From assembly GCA_030603605.1 (NCBI GenBank), contig JAUVXN010000036.1, forward strand, positions 1 to 12,050: a stretch of DNA of 12,050 bases, in the 5' to 3' direction. Both the position numbers and the translations under genes were made by a program. The DNA is from Dehalococcoidales bacterium (GTDB lineage: Bacteria; Chloroflexota; Dehalococcoidia; Dehalococcoidales; RBG-16-60-22). Shown here one piece after another: positions 1 through 7,420 of this stretch. The notes under the pieces are model-generated. The model searched no databases, was not told the DNA's origin, and saw only the letters and a program-made list of their open reading frames with translations. Position 1 is the first letter of the stretch. Each line of letters begins with the position of its first letter.

Positions 1-2
1 CG

Positions 3-551
3 ACTGCTCATCGCCAGTCCATCGGGTTCGCGCACCGTGGGCAGGGTAACTATTTCCAGGTTCATATTGAGGTCGGCTACCATCTTTCTGACGACTATTG
101 CCTGCTGGGCATCCTTCTGCCCGAAGTAGGCTCGGGTCGGCTGCACGATATTAAACAGCTTGGTAACAACGGTGGTAACCCCCCGGAAGAAAACGGGACG
201 GGAAGCCCCCTCCAGTCGCTCGGCAACCTTGCCGACCTCTACCCGGCTATCAAACCGGGGAAGATACATCTCGTTGGCTGAGGGCATGAAGACGATATCG
301 GTTTTTTCCTTTTCCAGCAGAGACAGGTCACGCCGGGGGTCGCGGGGGTAGGTGCTGAAATCTTCCCGTGGGCCAAATTGCGCCGGATTGACGAAGATGC
401 TGACCACTGTTGAAGGGGTTTCGGACACGGCGCGTCTGACCAGGGACAGGTGACCCTCATGGAGGTAGCCCATGGTCGGCACGAAGCCGACCGGCTCGGC
501 TAGCTGCTGTCTCAGCCGCCTCATCTCGTCTATGGTTTCAATGACTTTCAT
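3..551 (-). CDS. panC: Pantothenate synthetase (pantoate-beta-alanine ligase), C-terminus cut by window edge
   Basis: PanC joins pantoate and beta-alanine with ATP to give pantothenate, the last step before coenzyme A synthesis, in the cytoplasm. The 183 visible residues carry the family signatures in order: [11 protein letters not shown] (27-37) with the HxGH nucleotide-binding motif at 31-34, FVNPAQFGP (53-61), FFRGVTTVV (121-129), GQKDAQQ (144-150) and [11 protein letters not shown] (173-183). The window ends just inside the conserved MSSRN stretch, so about 100 residues of the usual ~280 are missing. The start is ATG, 14 bp after the panB stop; the Shine-Dalgarno sequence is weak, which suggests translational coupling to panB. 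It is the third gene of a DUF2520-panB-panC operon. Family assignment is secure. Confidence 0.97.
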   Translation of the reverse strand, partial: MKVIETIDEMRRLRQQLAEPVGFVPTMGYLHEGHLSLVRRAVSETPSTVVSIFVNPAQFGPREDFSTYPRDPRRDLSLLEKEKTDIVFMPSANEMYLPRFDSRVEVGKVAERLEGASRPVFFRGVTTVVTKLFNIVQPTRAYFGQKDAQQAIVVRKMVADLNMNLEIVTLPTVREPDGLAMSS

Positions 552-565
552 CTGGATGTTATCTA

Positions 566-1396
566 CTATTTAGTTAGCCCGGCTAGCAGGCTCTCATCCA
601 TGGCAAAGCTCTGCTCGTCAGTAGGGAAGCTTCCGGCTTTTACTTCGTTGTAATATTCGGTGATGGCACTTGACATAATATCAGCAAGTCTGGCGTATTG
701 TTTGGTGTGCTTGGGGACGAAGTCGGTAAACGAACCCAGAATGTCATTTATAATCTGAACCTGACCGTCGCAGCCTATGCCAGCGCCGATGCCGATGGTA
801 GGAATGCTTATGCTGTCGGTAATAAGCTTGGCCAGAGGGGCAGGAACAGTCTCCAGGACAATGGAAAAGGCGCCTGCCTCTTCCAGAGCTTTGGCATCTT
901 TAAGCAGACTGGCGGCGGCTTCCGGGGTTCTACCCTGCACCTTAAAACCGCCAAACTGGTGGATTGACTGCGGGGTAAGTCCGATATGACCCATGACCGG
1001 GATGCCGCATTCCACAATTCTTTGCACCTTTTCGGCGACGGTTACGCCACCCTCGAGCTTGATTGCCTGAGCGCCTCCTTCTTGAATGAAACGAGCCGCG
1101 TTCTCAAGTGCCTGTGAGACACTGATGTGGTAGGTCATAAATGGCATATCACCAACTATCATCGCCTGTTTGGCACCCCTGACCACAGCTTTAGTATGGT
1201 GTAGCATCTCCTCGGTAGTTACCGGTATGGTTGTCTCGTAACCAAGGACTACCATTCCCAGGCTATCTCCAACCAGGATTAGCGGTATTCCCACCCCATC
1301 AATTATCTTGGCGGTGGTGTAGTCGTAGGCGGTGAGCATGGCAATCTTCTCACCCTTTTGTTTCATTTCTTTTATCTGGTTGATGGTAACGCGCAT
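566..1396 (-). CDS. panB: 3-methyl-2-oxobutanoate hydroxymethyltransferase (ketopantoate hydroxymethyltransferase)
   Basis: PanB transfers a hydroxymethyl group from 5,10-methylene-tetrahydrofolate to alpha-ketoisovalerate, giving ketopantoate, the first committed step of pantothenate synthesis. The protein is 276 aa, full length for the family. Visible motifs are LTAYDY (21-26), LVGDSLGMV (41-49), VGDMPFMTY (81-89) and KLEGG (113-117). D44, D83 and E115 match the magnesium ligands of characterised PanB proteins and E182 (in LETVPA) matches the catalytic base. A perfect AAGGAGG Shine-Dalgarno sequence lies about 6 nt before the ATG. It lies 18 bp downstream of the DUF2520 gene and 14 bp upstream of panC, so the three are surely co-transcribed from the promoter at 2446-2474. 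Confidence 0.98.
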   Translation of the reverse strand: MRVTINQIKEMKQKGEKIAMLTAYDYTTAKIIDGVGIPLILVGDSLGMVVLGYETTIPVTTEEMLHHTKAVVRGAKQAMIVGDMPFMTYHISVSQALENAARFIQEGGAQAIKLEGGVTVAEKVQRIVECGIPVMGHIGLTPQSIHQFGGFKVQGRTPEAAASLLKDAKALEEAGAFSIVLETVPAPLAKLITDSISIPTIGIGAGIGCDGQVQIINDILGSFTDFVPKHTKQYARLADIMSSAITEYYNEVKAGSFPTDEQSFAMDESLLAGLTK

Positions 1397-1414
1397 TTGT
1401 TCCTCCTTATTTAT

Positions 1415-2269
1415 TCAGGTCTTTAATATTTTCTGTATTTCCTGGGCCTGTTGTTCGTTGATTCTACCCTTGGCTAGGGCAATTGGAATGGTCTGGCGGC
1501 CGAGCTCTTTATAGGTGGGGAGTAGGGTGGGAGCTACTTTTTGCAGAGCGTCGAGATGTTTCTTAATTGTCCCGGTATCACCACGAGCAATCGGCCCGGT
1601 GAGGCATTGAGGTATGCCGATAGTGTCAATGTTATTGAGGTCGCCGCGTAGCAATGGCAGTAATGCCTGGGAGGCCTTGGCTGGTGGAATGGAGAAGGTT
1701 TGCCACAGGTCGGTGGCTAGTTTGACCAGGGTTACCAGATAGTTACAGGCAATGACTGCGGCTGCATGGTAAACTACCCGGTCACTTGCCTTTAGCTCTA
1801 TCCAGTCACCATCAACCGCGGTAGCCATGTCTTTAAGCGTGCTTAGCAGGGGCTCTTCAGCTTCTACGGCAAAGGTTGAGCCCGGTATATTTTCTACCGC
1901 TTGTTTTACACTGGCGAAGGACTGCAGGGGATGAAAGGCACCAACTCTGGCGCCTGTTTTTCTGGCCGGTTCCAGAATATCGGTGGACTCAGCACCGCTA
2001 CAGTGTACTACACTCTGCCCGCTGTGCCACTGTACTTGAGACGCAACCGAGGCAAGAGCATCATCGGGAGTGGTGATGAAGATAAGCTCAGCGGTGTCAG
2101 CTACTCCCTGGCTGTCCTCAATACTGCAACCACCAACTACCTCCGCCAGTTTTTTGGCTGAAGTTAGACTTCTGCTGGACACGGCTACCACCTGATAGCC
2201 CTTATTGCTCAGCAGTTGAGCCAGAGCGGTGCCTACTGTTCCCGCCCCGGTGAAGCCTATGGTGAGCAT
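1415..2269 (-). CDS. Rossmann-like/DUF2520 NAD(P)-binding protein, candidate ketopantoate reductase
   Basis: This 284-aa protein has an N-terminal NAD(P)-binding Rossmann fold with a glycine-rich loop GAGTVG at 8-13 and strand-end VVAVSSRS (27-34). It has the DUF2520 hallmark HPLQSF at 113-118. A helical 6-phosphogluconate-dehydrogenase-like C-terminal domain includes YHAAAVIACNYLVTL (167-181) and LTGPIARGDTGTIKKHL (223-239). The general fold is that of ketopantoate reductases and related beta-hydroxyacid dehydrogenases, but it is not classical PanE. It is first in an operon with panB and panC, 18 bp before panB, which is where a ketopantoate reductase activity is needed. I infer that it may reduce ketopantoate to pantoate, in the manner of PanG-type alternative reductases; the substrate is not proven. 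The start is ATG with a GGGGAGA Shine-Dalgarno sequence. It lies just downstream of an attenuator leader. Confidence 0.85.
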   Translation of the reverse strand: MLTIGFTGAGTVGTALAQLLSNKGYQVVAVSSRSLTSAKKLAEVVGGCSIEDSQGVADTAELIFITTPDDALASVASQVQWHSGQSVVHCSGAESTDILEPARKTGARVGAFHPLQSFASVKQAVENIPGSTFAVEAEEPLLSTLKDMATAVDGDWIELKASDRVVYHAAAVIACNYLVTLVKLATDLWQTFSIPPAKASQALLPLLRGDLNNIDTIGIPQCLTGPIARGDTGTIKKHLDALQKVAPTLLPTYKELGRQTIPIALAKGRINEQQAQEIQKILKT

Positions 2270-2294
2270 TTCAATTCTCCCCTCGTAAAATCAT

Positions 2295-2328
2295 AAAAAA
2301 AGCCCTCTCCGACATAGCCGAAGAAGGC
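2295..2328 (-). terminator. Intrinsic terminator in the leader of the pan operon
   Basis: Read on the minus strand, a 12-bp stem (GCCTTCTTCGGC with GTCGGAGAGGGC, three G-U pairs) closes a TAT loop and is followed at once by seven T residues. It lies between the promoter and the first gene of the pan operon, 25 bp before the DUF2520 start codon. It therefore acts as an attenuator rather than an end-of-operon terminator. The segment just upstream, CAAAAT-TGT-ATTTTG flanked by GG and CC, could pair into the 5' arm and compete with it as an antiterminator. Confidence 0.85.
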
Positions 2329-2439
2329 GTTCAAAATACAATTTTGCCGTCTCGGTCATGCCTGATCCAAGCGACCATCGTTGTTAAGGACTTTAAGCAG
2401 CTCACCGCCCTATGGGTTGATGGCTAACAGCTTAAATTC
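2329..2439 (-). ncRNA. Structured 5' leader of the pan operon, candidate pan-motif-like cis-regulatory RNA
   Basis: The transcript from the promoter at 2446-2474 would begin near 2439. It first folds a long hairpin at 2392-2436: a perfect TTTAAGC/GCTTAAA base stem, then AGC/GCT, CATC/GGTG and CCC/GGG around an ATA loop, with unpaired A residues in an AA/C internal loop and a bulged A. A second hairpin at 2354-2376 pairs GGTC/GACC and GCTTG/CAGGC around GAT with a two-base bulge. The terminator follows. The 'pan motif' RNA known from pantothenate operons is described as a hairpin with conserved bulged A residues, often in tandem. Position and gross shape agree, but I cannot match the consensus base by base. 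A protein-bound leader is the alternative. Confidence 0.6.
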
Positions 2440-2445
2440 ACTTTA

Positions 2446-2474
2446 ATTCTATTCGGTGCTACCGATTTTGTCAA
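2446..2474 (-). promoter_or_regulatory. Sigma70-type promoter of the pan operon
   Basis: The minus strand reads TTGACA, a 17-bp spacer, then TAGAAT: a perfect -35 box and a 5/6 -10 box at optimal spacing. It points into the structured leader and the DUF2520-panB-panC operon. The predicted transcription start is near 2439, which gives a leader of about 170 nt. Confidence 0.85.
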
Positions 2475-2530
2475 TACACCGATGATATGTTGCTTAATAA
2501 CTCATTTCTTGACCCCGTAGGTTTTATTAG

Positions 2531-2727
2531 GTGACCTCACCCCCTCTTAAACACCCCCACATTATTAACTCGGAGCAGGGAGAGTCAAAGAGGGGCGAAG
2601 CCTCTGATATGCTCAGGGGGTTTTAGGGGGACGAAGTCCCTCTTATATATTCATTCCCCCTCCCTTATTCAGGGAGGGGGATAAAGGGGGTAGGTTGCCA
2701 GCTAAATATAAAGGGGGATGGGGTTAC
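2531..2727. repeat. Inverted-repeat-rich intergenic segment, possible degenerate MITE
   Basis: The two ends form an imperfect terminal inverted repeat of 18 bp (2531-2548 against 2710-2727, 13 of 18 matching, core GTRACCYCAYCCCC). Inside are several hairpins: AGAGG/CCTCT at 2589-2605, GGGAC/GTCCC at 2628-2640, and a perfect 10-bp CCCCCTCCCT/AGGGAGGGGG at 2656-2680 with a TATTC loop. No coding frame is credible. The layout resembles a small non-autonomous element or a cluster of REP-like hairpins. A clear target-site duplication is not visible. Confidence 0.4.
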
Positions 2728-2754
2728 TAAATAGTCTCTAACCGCTATGGCGCA

Positions 2755-2784
2755 TTGTTTTTGCGACGGCATTTAATTTATAAT
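2755..2784 (+). promoter_or_regulatory. Possible promoter of hisA
   Basis: TTGTTT (2755-2760), an 18-bp spacer and a perfect TATAAT (2779-2784) lie about 30 bp upstream of the hisA coding frame. The -35 box matches only three of six positions. It is the best sigma70 candidate between the repeat segment and hisA. Confidence 0.45.
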
Positions 2785-2816
2785 TACTAAACAGAGAAAA
2801 GAGAGGTAAAACGGCG

Positions 2817-3536
2817 ATAGAAATAATCCCGGCTATAGACATTAGAGGTGGTCAGTGCGTCCGCCTGTATCAGGGCGACTACGAAGCGGAAACGGTATTC
2901 TCCGATGACCCGCTGGAAGTAGCGCTAAAGTGGCAGGCGCTGGGAGCACCAAAACTGCATATTGTTGACCTTGATGGTGCCGCCACCGGAGAACTCCGCA
3001 ATCTGAAGATTGTTAAAGAGATAGCCAGCGCTGCATTAATTCCTACCCAGTTGGGTGGCGGCATCCGCCGATTAGAAACGATAGAGGAATTGCTTAAGGC
3101 TGATATAGAGCGTGTTATTCTGAGCACGGCCGCCGTGGAAAATCCCAAACTGATTAAGGACGCATGTCTTAAGTTCCGCGAATCTATTATTGTTAGCATT
3201 GATGCCCGTGAGGGGCACATTGCGACACATGGTTGGCGTCAGGAAACGGAGCTAACGGCTATAGAAGTTGCCAAGTCCATGGTACGACTCGGGGTAAAGC
3301 GTTTTATCTACACTGATATTACTCGTGATGGCACTCTCACCGAGCCTAACTTTGTCGCTATTACTGAGCTGATTGATGCCATCAGGCTACCGGTCATTGC
3401 TGCCGGTGGCATTTCATCGGTAAATCATCTCAGAGTGCTGAAGAAGCTTGGCGCTGAGGGGGCTATAGTCGGCAAGGCACTTTACACCGGGGACATCAAT
3501 CTGAAGCAGGCTATTGCTGCCCTTAGCCAGGTGTGA
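2817..3536 (+). CDS. hisA: Phosphoribosylformimino-5-aminoimidazole carboxamide ribotide isomerase
   Basis: HisA catalyses the fourth step of histidine synthesis, the Amadori isomerisation of ProFAR to PRFAR. The translation from 2817 gives 239 aa, the normal length, as a (beta/alpha)8 barrel. Signatures are EIIPAIDIRGG (2-12) with catalytic-type D8, HIVDLDGA (48-55), QLGGGIR (78-84), SIDAREG (127-133) with D129, YTDITRDGT (165-173), and the phosphate-binding loops AAGGIS (195-200) and GAIVGKALY (215-223). No ATG, GTG or TTG exists in frame between the upstream stop at 2781 and the conserved N-terminus. Candidates are ATA at 2817 or ACG at 2811, after a GAGAGGT Shine-Dalgarno at 2801-2807. 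The next standard start, at 3051, would delete two barrel strands and D8. It stands alone, without other his genes nearby. Confidence 0.93.
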   Translation: MEIIPAIDIRGGQCVRLYQGDYEAETVFSDDPLEVALKWQALGAPKLHIVDLDGAATGELRNLKIVKEIASAALIPTQLGGGIRRLETIEELLKADIERVILSTAAVENPKLIKDACLKFRESIIVSIDAREGHIATHGWRQETELTAIEVAKSMVRLGVKRFIYTDITRDGTLTEPNFVAITELIDAIRLPVIAAGGISSVNHLRVLKKLGAEGAIVGKALYTGDINLKQAIAALSQV

Positions 3537-3666
3537 GCAAGAGGTAGCCAGAAAGAGAGTTAAAGAGAGGCATTGCGGTCACCGTAGGGGACAAGCCTCC
3601 AAACATGTTTATAGTGAGTGTTGTTTATTAGTTGGGTCTCGATAGAAACGGGACAACAGTCTCATC

Positions 3667-4134
3667 CTAAGCGGGACGCGATAATTTTTTGGCTGCGTTC
3701 AGCACAGATCTCGTTATGTGGGGATACGCGCCACAACGGCAGATATGTCCGCTGAGTGCTAATGCCGCTTCGGATGGAGTTGGATTTGGATTTTTCTCCA
3801 GGAAGGCTTTGGTGCTTAATATGACACCCGGTGTGCAAAATCCACACTGGAAACCTTGCTCTTCTATAAATGCCTCCTGAATTGGATGAAGCTCATCTTC
3901 CGTGCCCAACCCTTCGATGGTGGTAATCTCTTTGCCTTCGGCCTGCATTGCCAGCATGATACACGATGTCACCGGTTTCCCATCCAACAAAACAGTACAA
4001 GCGCCACACTCACCTTCCTGACAGGAAATGCGGACACCTCGTAAACCCAGCTTATCTCTCAATACTTTCGCCAATGTTTCATGAGACTCTACCTCAAGCT
4101 CATAGACTTTGCCGTTTACATTCAGCTTAATCAT
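3667..4134 (-). CDS. Xanthine dehydrogenase-family [2Fe-2S] small subunit
   Basis: This is the iron-sulfur electron-transfer subunit of a molybdenum hydroxylase, passing electrons from the molybdenum site towards FAD. Its 155 aa match the CoxS/XdhC-type small subunit length. The N-terminal plant-ferredoxin-like domain holds the first cluster with C38, C43, C46 and C58 (ISCQEGECGACTVLL). The C-terminal helical domain holds the second with C97, C100, C132 and C134 (QCGFCTPG and HICRCGAYP). All eight ligands are present. The ATG overlaps the TGA of the FAD subunit gene (ATGA, 4131-4134), so translation is coupled. It is the last gene of the unit; no clear intrinsic terminator is seen in the 130 bp before it meets hisA tail-to-tail. 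The family is certain, the substrate unknown. Confidence 0.95.
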   Translation of the reverse strand: MIKLNVNGKVYELEVESHETLAKVLRDKLGLRGVRISCQEGECGACTVLLDGKPVTSCIMLAMQAEGKEITTIEGLGTEDELHPIQEAFIEEQGFQCGFCTPGVILSTKAFLEKNPNPTPSEAALALSGHICRCGAYPHITRSVLNAAKKLSRPA

Positions 4135-5015
4135 GATACCACTCCATTCAGGTTACGAATCGATTCTTCAATTGAACGCCTTACCAGTACCTTGCTTACC
4201 TCTCTTCGGTATGCTGCGGATACACGTATGTCGGATATCGGTTTTATTTCGCTTGCCGCCTGTTCGCTCGCCTTTCCGATGAGACCCTGGTCAACCTGTG
4301 ATATCTCCAGGCCTACAAACATTTGCTCAGCAGCTTTAGCTCTGATTGGCACCGGTGCCACGGCGCCGAGTACGATTTTGGCATCCACAACGACCCCCCT
4401 TGTATCGACGGCTAAAGAGACCGCGGTATTTACCTGGGCTATATCAATAACCGTCCTGGTCACCCTGTTGAAGGAATGTCCTGTTCTGAGCGTCGGCAGC
4501 GGAATCCTTATTTCTGTCAGTATCTCATCGTCCGCCAATACGGTTTCATTAACTCCTCTAAAGAAATCTTCCAGGGAGATACTTCTTTCACCTGACTTCC
4601 CCAATATCTGAGCCTGCGCACCCAACGCAACAAATAATACTGAAAGGTCTGCCGCCGGTGAGGCATTACACAGATTTCCCCCCACAGTTGCCAGGTTCCT
4701 TACTATGGGAGTGCACATCTGGCTCACTGTATTGCGGATACAAGCCTTCAGACTGTTTCCTTCAACGGCATCCTCAAGGTGGGCGAGGGTTGTCAATGCT
4801 CCGATACACAGTTCCTTTTTTATGTTCTGTATATATTTAAGCTCAGGAATGAATGTTAGGTCCAGGCAATATTCGAAATCTGTTTCCCCACGTCGCCATT
4901 GAAGAAATAAATCGGTGCCACCGGCAAGGCATTTCGCCCTCCGGCCATATTCGGTTTTTATCTTGGAGGCTTCCTCAGATGTTGACGGCCTTAGGTATTT
5001 AAATTTATTGCGCAT
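4131..5015 (-). CDS. Xanthine dehydrogenase-family FAD-binding medium subunit
   Basis: This 294-aa protein is the flavin subunit (CoxM/XdhB type) of the three-subunit hydroxylase and hands electrons to an external acceptor. The FAD-binding PCMH domain covers the first ~175 residues, with pyrophosphate-binding loops CLAGGTDL (29-36) and TVGGNLCNASPAADL (110-124). The CO-dehydrogenase-flavoprotein C-terminal domain follows (about 180-285), including IVLGAVAPVPIRA (214-226). There is no [4Fe-4S] insertion of the kind found in 4-hydroxybenzoyl-CoA reductase, since the region after the second loop has no cysteine cluster. The start is ATG with a GGAGGG Shine-Dalgarno a few bases upstream. It begins 27 bp after the large-subunit stop and overlaps the small-subunit start by four bases. 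Confidence 0.94.
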   Translation of the reverse strand: MRNKFKYLRPSTSEEASKIKTEYGRRAKCLAGGTDLFLQWRRGETDFEYCLDLTFIPELKYIQNIKKELCIGALTTLAHLEDAVEGNSLKACIRNTVSQMCTPIVRNLATVGGNLCNASPAADLSVLFVALGAQAQILGKSGERSISLEDFFRGVNETVLADDEILTEIRIPLPTLRTGHSFNRVTRTVIDIAQVNTAVSLAVDTRGVVVDAKIVLGAVAPVPIRAKAAEQMFVGLEISQVDQGLIGKASEQAASEIKPISDIRVSAAYRREVSKVLVRRSIEESIRNLNGVVS

Positions 5016-5042
5016 TTTCCCTCCGACACAGTTCTGGCATTA

Positions 5043-7379
5043 TCATATTTTCTTCAGCGCTTTTAAAACCTTCTCGGGAGTCATGGGAACATCGACCCAT
5101 ACGCCAATAGCGTTATAGACCGCTTGACTGATTGCCGGTGTCGCCGTGGCTATCGGTGCTTCACCCGCCGACCTTGCTCCAAACGGCCCGACCGGCTCGT
5201 ATGATTCATGGAAGAGCATCCTCGGTTCAACGGGAAAATCAACCGACCGGAGAACCTTATAATCCATCATATTAGGATTCAGGATTTTTCCATGGTCATC
5301 GAATACCAGGACTTCGCTCAGCGCAAATCCAGCACCTACTATCGCGCCTCCGATGATTTGATTCTCCAATATCTTCGGATTCACAACGGTTCCGCTGTCT
5401 TGTGTGGCAACGTAGTCCAGCAACTTTATCTGACCTGTATCCGTATCCACCTCAACATCGGCGAAATGAGCGGCGAAATGCCGGGCAAAAGCTGTTGAAG
5501 GCGGCATCGGCAACGCCGTTCTGCCTGTTATGCTGTCCTGGGGGCCGAGCGCCTCAGACCTGAAGCAGGTCATTACTTCCGCGACGGAAACTCGTTTTCC
5601 AAGGTCATCGACAGAAAAAATTATCCCTTCTTTCACATCCAGTTTCGAAGGGTCGTTATCGAAGAACTCCCGGGCGGCAAGCTCCAGCAACTGACGTTTG
5701 GCATCCAAGCACGCACTCCAGGTCGCAAATCCGGTTCTAAACATGGCTGTGCTGGCGACCGAACCCCGGCTCCAGGGGCAGGAATCAGTATCGCCGGTCT
5801 CTATTTCAATTAAATCAACGGGAATGCCTAGCATTTCGGCGGCAACTTGCGATTGGGTCGTTTCGGTTCCTGTACCCATTCTACCGCAACTAACACATAA
5901 TTTTGCGCTCCCATCCTTTAAAATTCGCACCACAGCAGCAATATTGCCCTCCATTTCCTCTCCACACAGGTGGATGCCCGTGCCTGCTCCCACCGCACGC
6001 CGCTTCGCGCCGTCGATGTGATAGGGTTGTCCCCAGCCAGCCCACTTATCTTTCCAACCAATCGCTTCAGCGCCTTTTTTAAGAATTTCCTCAGTGGAAC
6101 CGGTTGACAGATAAAAGAGTTTCGGCCAGATATCTTTTAATTCTTTGGGCAGCAGTTTCTTGTACCCCTCTTCATCATGCTTCACATATCTTTTTGCCCA
6201 GGTTTGCCTGAGAGGGTCGCCGGGTTTTATTTCATTTTTAATCCTGAATTCCACCGGGTCCATGCCCACCTTTTCAGCTAACATATCGGCAAGTCGTTCA
6301 ACGACTGACCCCATGGTCACATCTCCCACTCCACGGTGGCAGCCTGCCGTCACCAAATTTGTCGAGACACCCTGACATTCATATCTCCCATGAGGGGCTT
6401 TCGAACCCCACTGGTCGATATTGAAGTACCCGACTTCTACTTTAAACCCGTAACCACCGTTATCGAAAATGTGGTAGACATCAATGAAAGTCGTGCTGCC
6501 GTCTTTCCGGCATCCCATCCGTCCCCGGGTGTGTTCTTTGTGGCGTCGCTTAACTGTTGCCATGCATTCTTCGTAGTCAAGCTCAATTTTGACAGGTTTT
6601 CTCACTTTCTTGGCCAGGAGCGCCGCGACCATCATGAAATTATTGCTCCACCACAGTCCAAAGGAGCAACCCGAAGGAAGGCCAATTATTCTCACTTTAC
6701 TGTCGGGTATCCCAAACGCATCCCGAACTCCGTCTTTCAGTTCAGATGGGGTTTGTGTGGATGTCCAGAGCGTTACTCTATCACCGTCCCATTCCGCGAT
6801 AGCTGCGTTACGTCCATAGGGGGCAGCTTGTTGACTGCCAAATTTCACATCGGCTTCCACTATAAAATCCGATTCTTTTTCCCCTTGCTTGATATCTCCC
6901 CACTCAAAAACGTCAGGTTCGCGCACATTTCCTTTTGATTGCACTTGAGGAGCGCCTTCAACTAATGCCTCTTCGGGGTCAAACACTGCGGGTAGCGGTT
7001 CATATTCTACTTTTATAAGTTTCAGTGCGGCTTCCGCAATCTCCTCGCTGGTTGCCGCGACGGCTCCAATCTCATCCCCCACAAACCTGGCTCTCCCGTC
7101 AAATATATGCCCTATATAGTTAAACCAAACTCCATGCCAATCCAGATCCGGCGCATCTTTATGGGTTACTATACCAACAACACCAGGAAGCGCCTCTGCT
7201 TTAGCGGTATCAATTTTCTTAATAATGGCGTGGGGATGGGTGCTTCTCAGTATCTTCCCATACACCATACCGGGAAGTGAAAAATCGACTGCGTATTTTA
7301 TAGTTCCCGCGACCTTTTGTTTAGCATCTTTGGCGGGGATACTTTTACCTACGACGGTAAACTCCCTTTTATTAGGCAT
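5043..7379 (-). CDS. Xanthine dehydrogenase-family molybdopterin-binding large subunit, divergent active-site motifs
   Basis: This 778-aa catalytic subunit belongs to the xanthine oxidase/aldehyde oxidase family, which hydroxylates C-H bonds next to N or C=O with water as oxygen source. The N-terminal 'hammerhead' domain (about 15-130, KVAGTIKYAVDF to VEYEPLPAV) is followed by the MoCo-binding domains. GTGTETTQSQVAAEMLGIP (502-520) and IIGGAIVGAGFALSE (675-689) are typical. E740 in GARSAGEAP occupies the place of the catalytic glutamate. Unusually, the GGxFGxK cofactor motif reads SGCSFGLWW (236-244) and the AFRGFG motif reads AGCHRGVG (345-352). An ATG with GGAGGG six bases upstream fixes the start. 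No MoCo-insertion chaperone (XdhC/CoxF type) lies in the window. The substrate cannot be named; an N-heterocycle, an aldehyde or an amidine-containing product are all possible. Confidence 0.93.
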   Translation of the reverse strand: MPNKREFTVVGKSIPAKDAKQKVAGTIKYAVDFSLPGMVYGKILRSTHPHAIIKKIDTAKAEALPGVVGIVTHKDAPDLDWHGVWFNYIGHIFDGRARFVGDEIGAVAATSEEIAEAALKLIKVEYEPLPAVFDPEEALVEGAPQVQSKGNVREPDVFEWGDIKQGEKESDFIVEADVKFGSQQAAPYGRNAAIAEWDGDRVTLWTSTQTPSELKDGVRDAFGIPDSKVRIIGLPSGCSFGLWWSNNFMMVAALLAKKVRKPVKIELDYEECMATVKRRHKEHTRGRMGCRKDGSTTFIDVYHIFDNGGYGFKVEVGYFNIDQWGSKAPHGRYECQGVSTNLVTAGCHRGVGDVTMGSVVERLADMLAEKVGMDPVEFRIKNEIKPGDPLRQTWAKRYVKHDEEGYKKLLPKELKDIWPKLFYLSTGSTEEILKKGAEAIGWKDKWAGWGQPYHIDGAKRRAVGAGTGIHLCGEEMEGNIAAVVRILKDGSAKLCVSCGRMGTGTETTQSQVAAEMLGIPVDLIEIETGDTDSCPWSRGSVASTAMFRTGFATWSACLDAKRQLLELAAREFFDNDPSKLDVKEGIIFSVDDLGKRVSVAEVMTCFRSEALGPQDSITGRTALPMPPSTAFARHFAAHFADVEVDTDTGQIKLLDYVATQDSGTVVNPKILENQIIGGAIVGAGFALSEVLVFDDHGKILNPNMMDYKVLRSVDFPVEPRMLFHESYEPVGPFGARSAGEAPIATATPAISQAVYNAIGVWVDVPMTPEKVLKALKKI

Positions 7380-7420
7380 TACTACCCTCCATTCTCCCGG
7401 CGATTCATGTGGTCCGCCGT

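Noticed and set aside
2341..2440. T-box or tRNA-like element in the pan leader (AGGGCGGTGAGC recalls the T-box core)
   Set aside because: The match to the T-box sequence is poor, it is in the 5' hairpin instead of next to the terminator, and no specifier loop or tRNA cloverleaf can be drawn.
3051..3536. hisA starting at the first ATG of the frame (161 aa)
   Set aside because: It would lack the N-terminal barrel strands and catalytic D8, although the upstream frame clearly encodes them.
3640..3660. GTCTCG/CGGGAC inverted repeat as a terminator between hisA and the small subunit gene
   Set aside because: The stem has only six pairs with a wobble and no T-run on either strand.
6336..6938. 200-aa plus-strand open frame inside the Mo-hydroxylase gene
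   Set aside because: It is antisense to a well-supported gene, has no ribosome site or recognisable domain, and reads as a shadow of the minus-strand codons.
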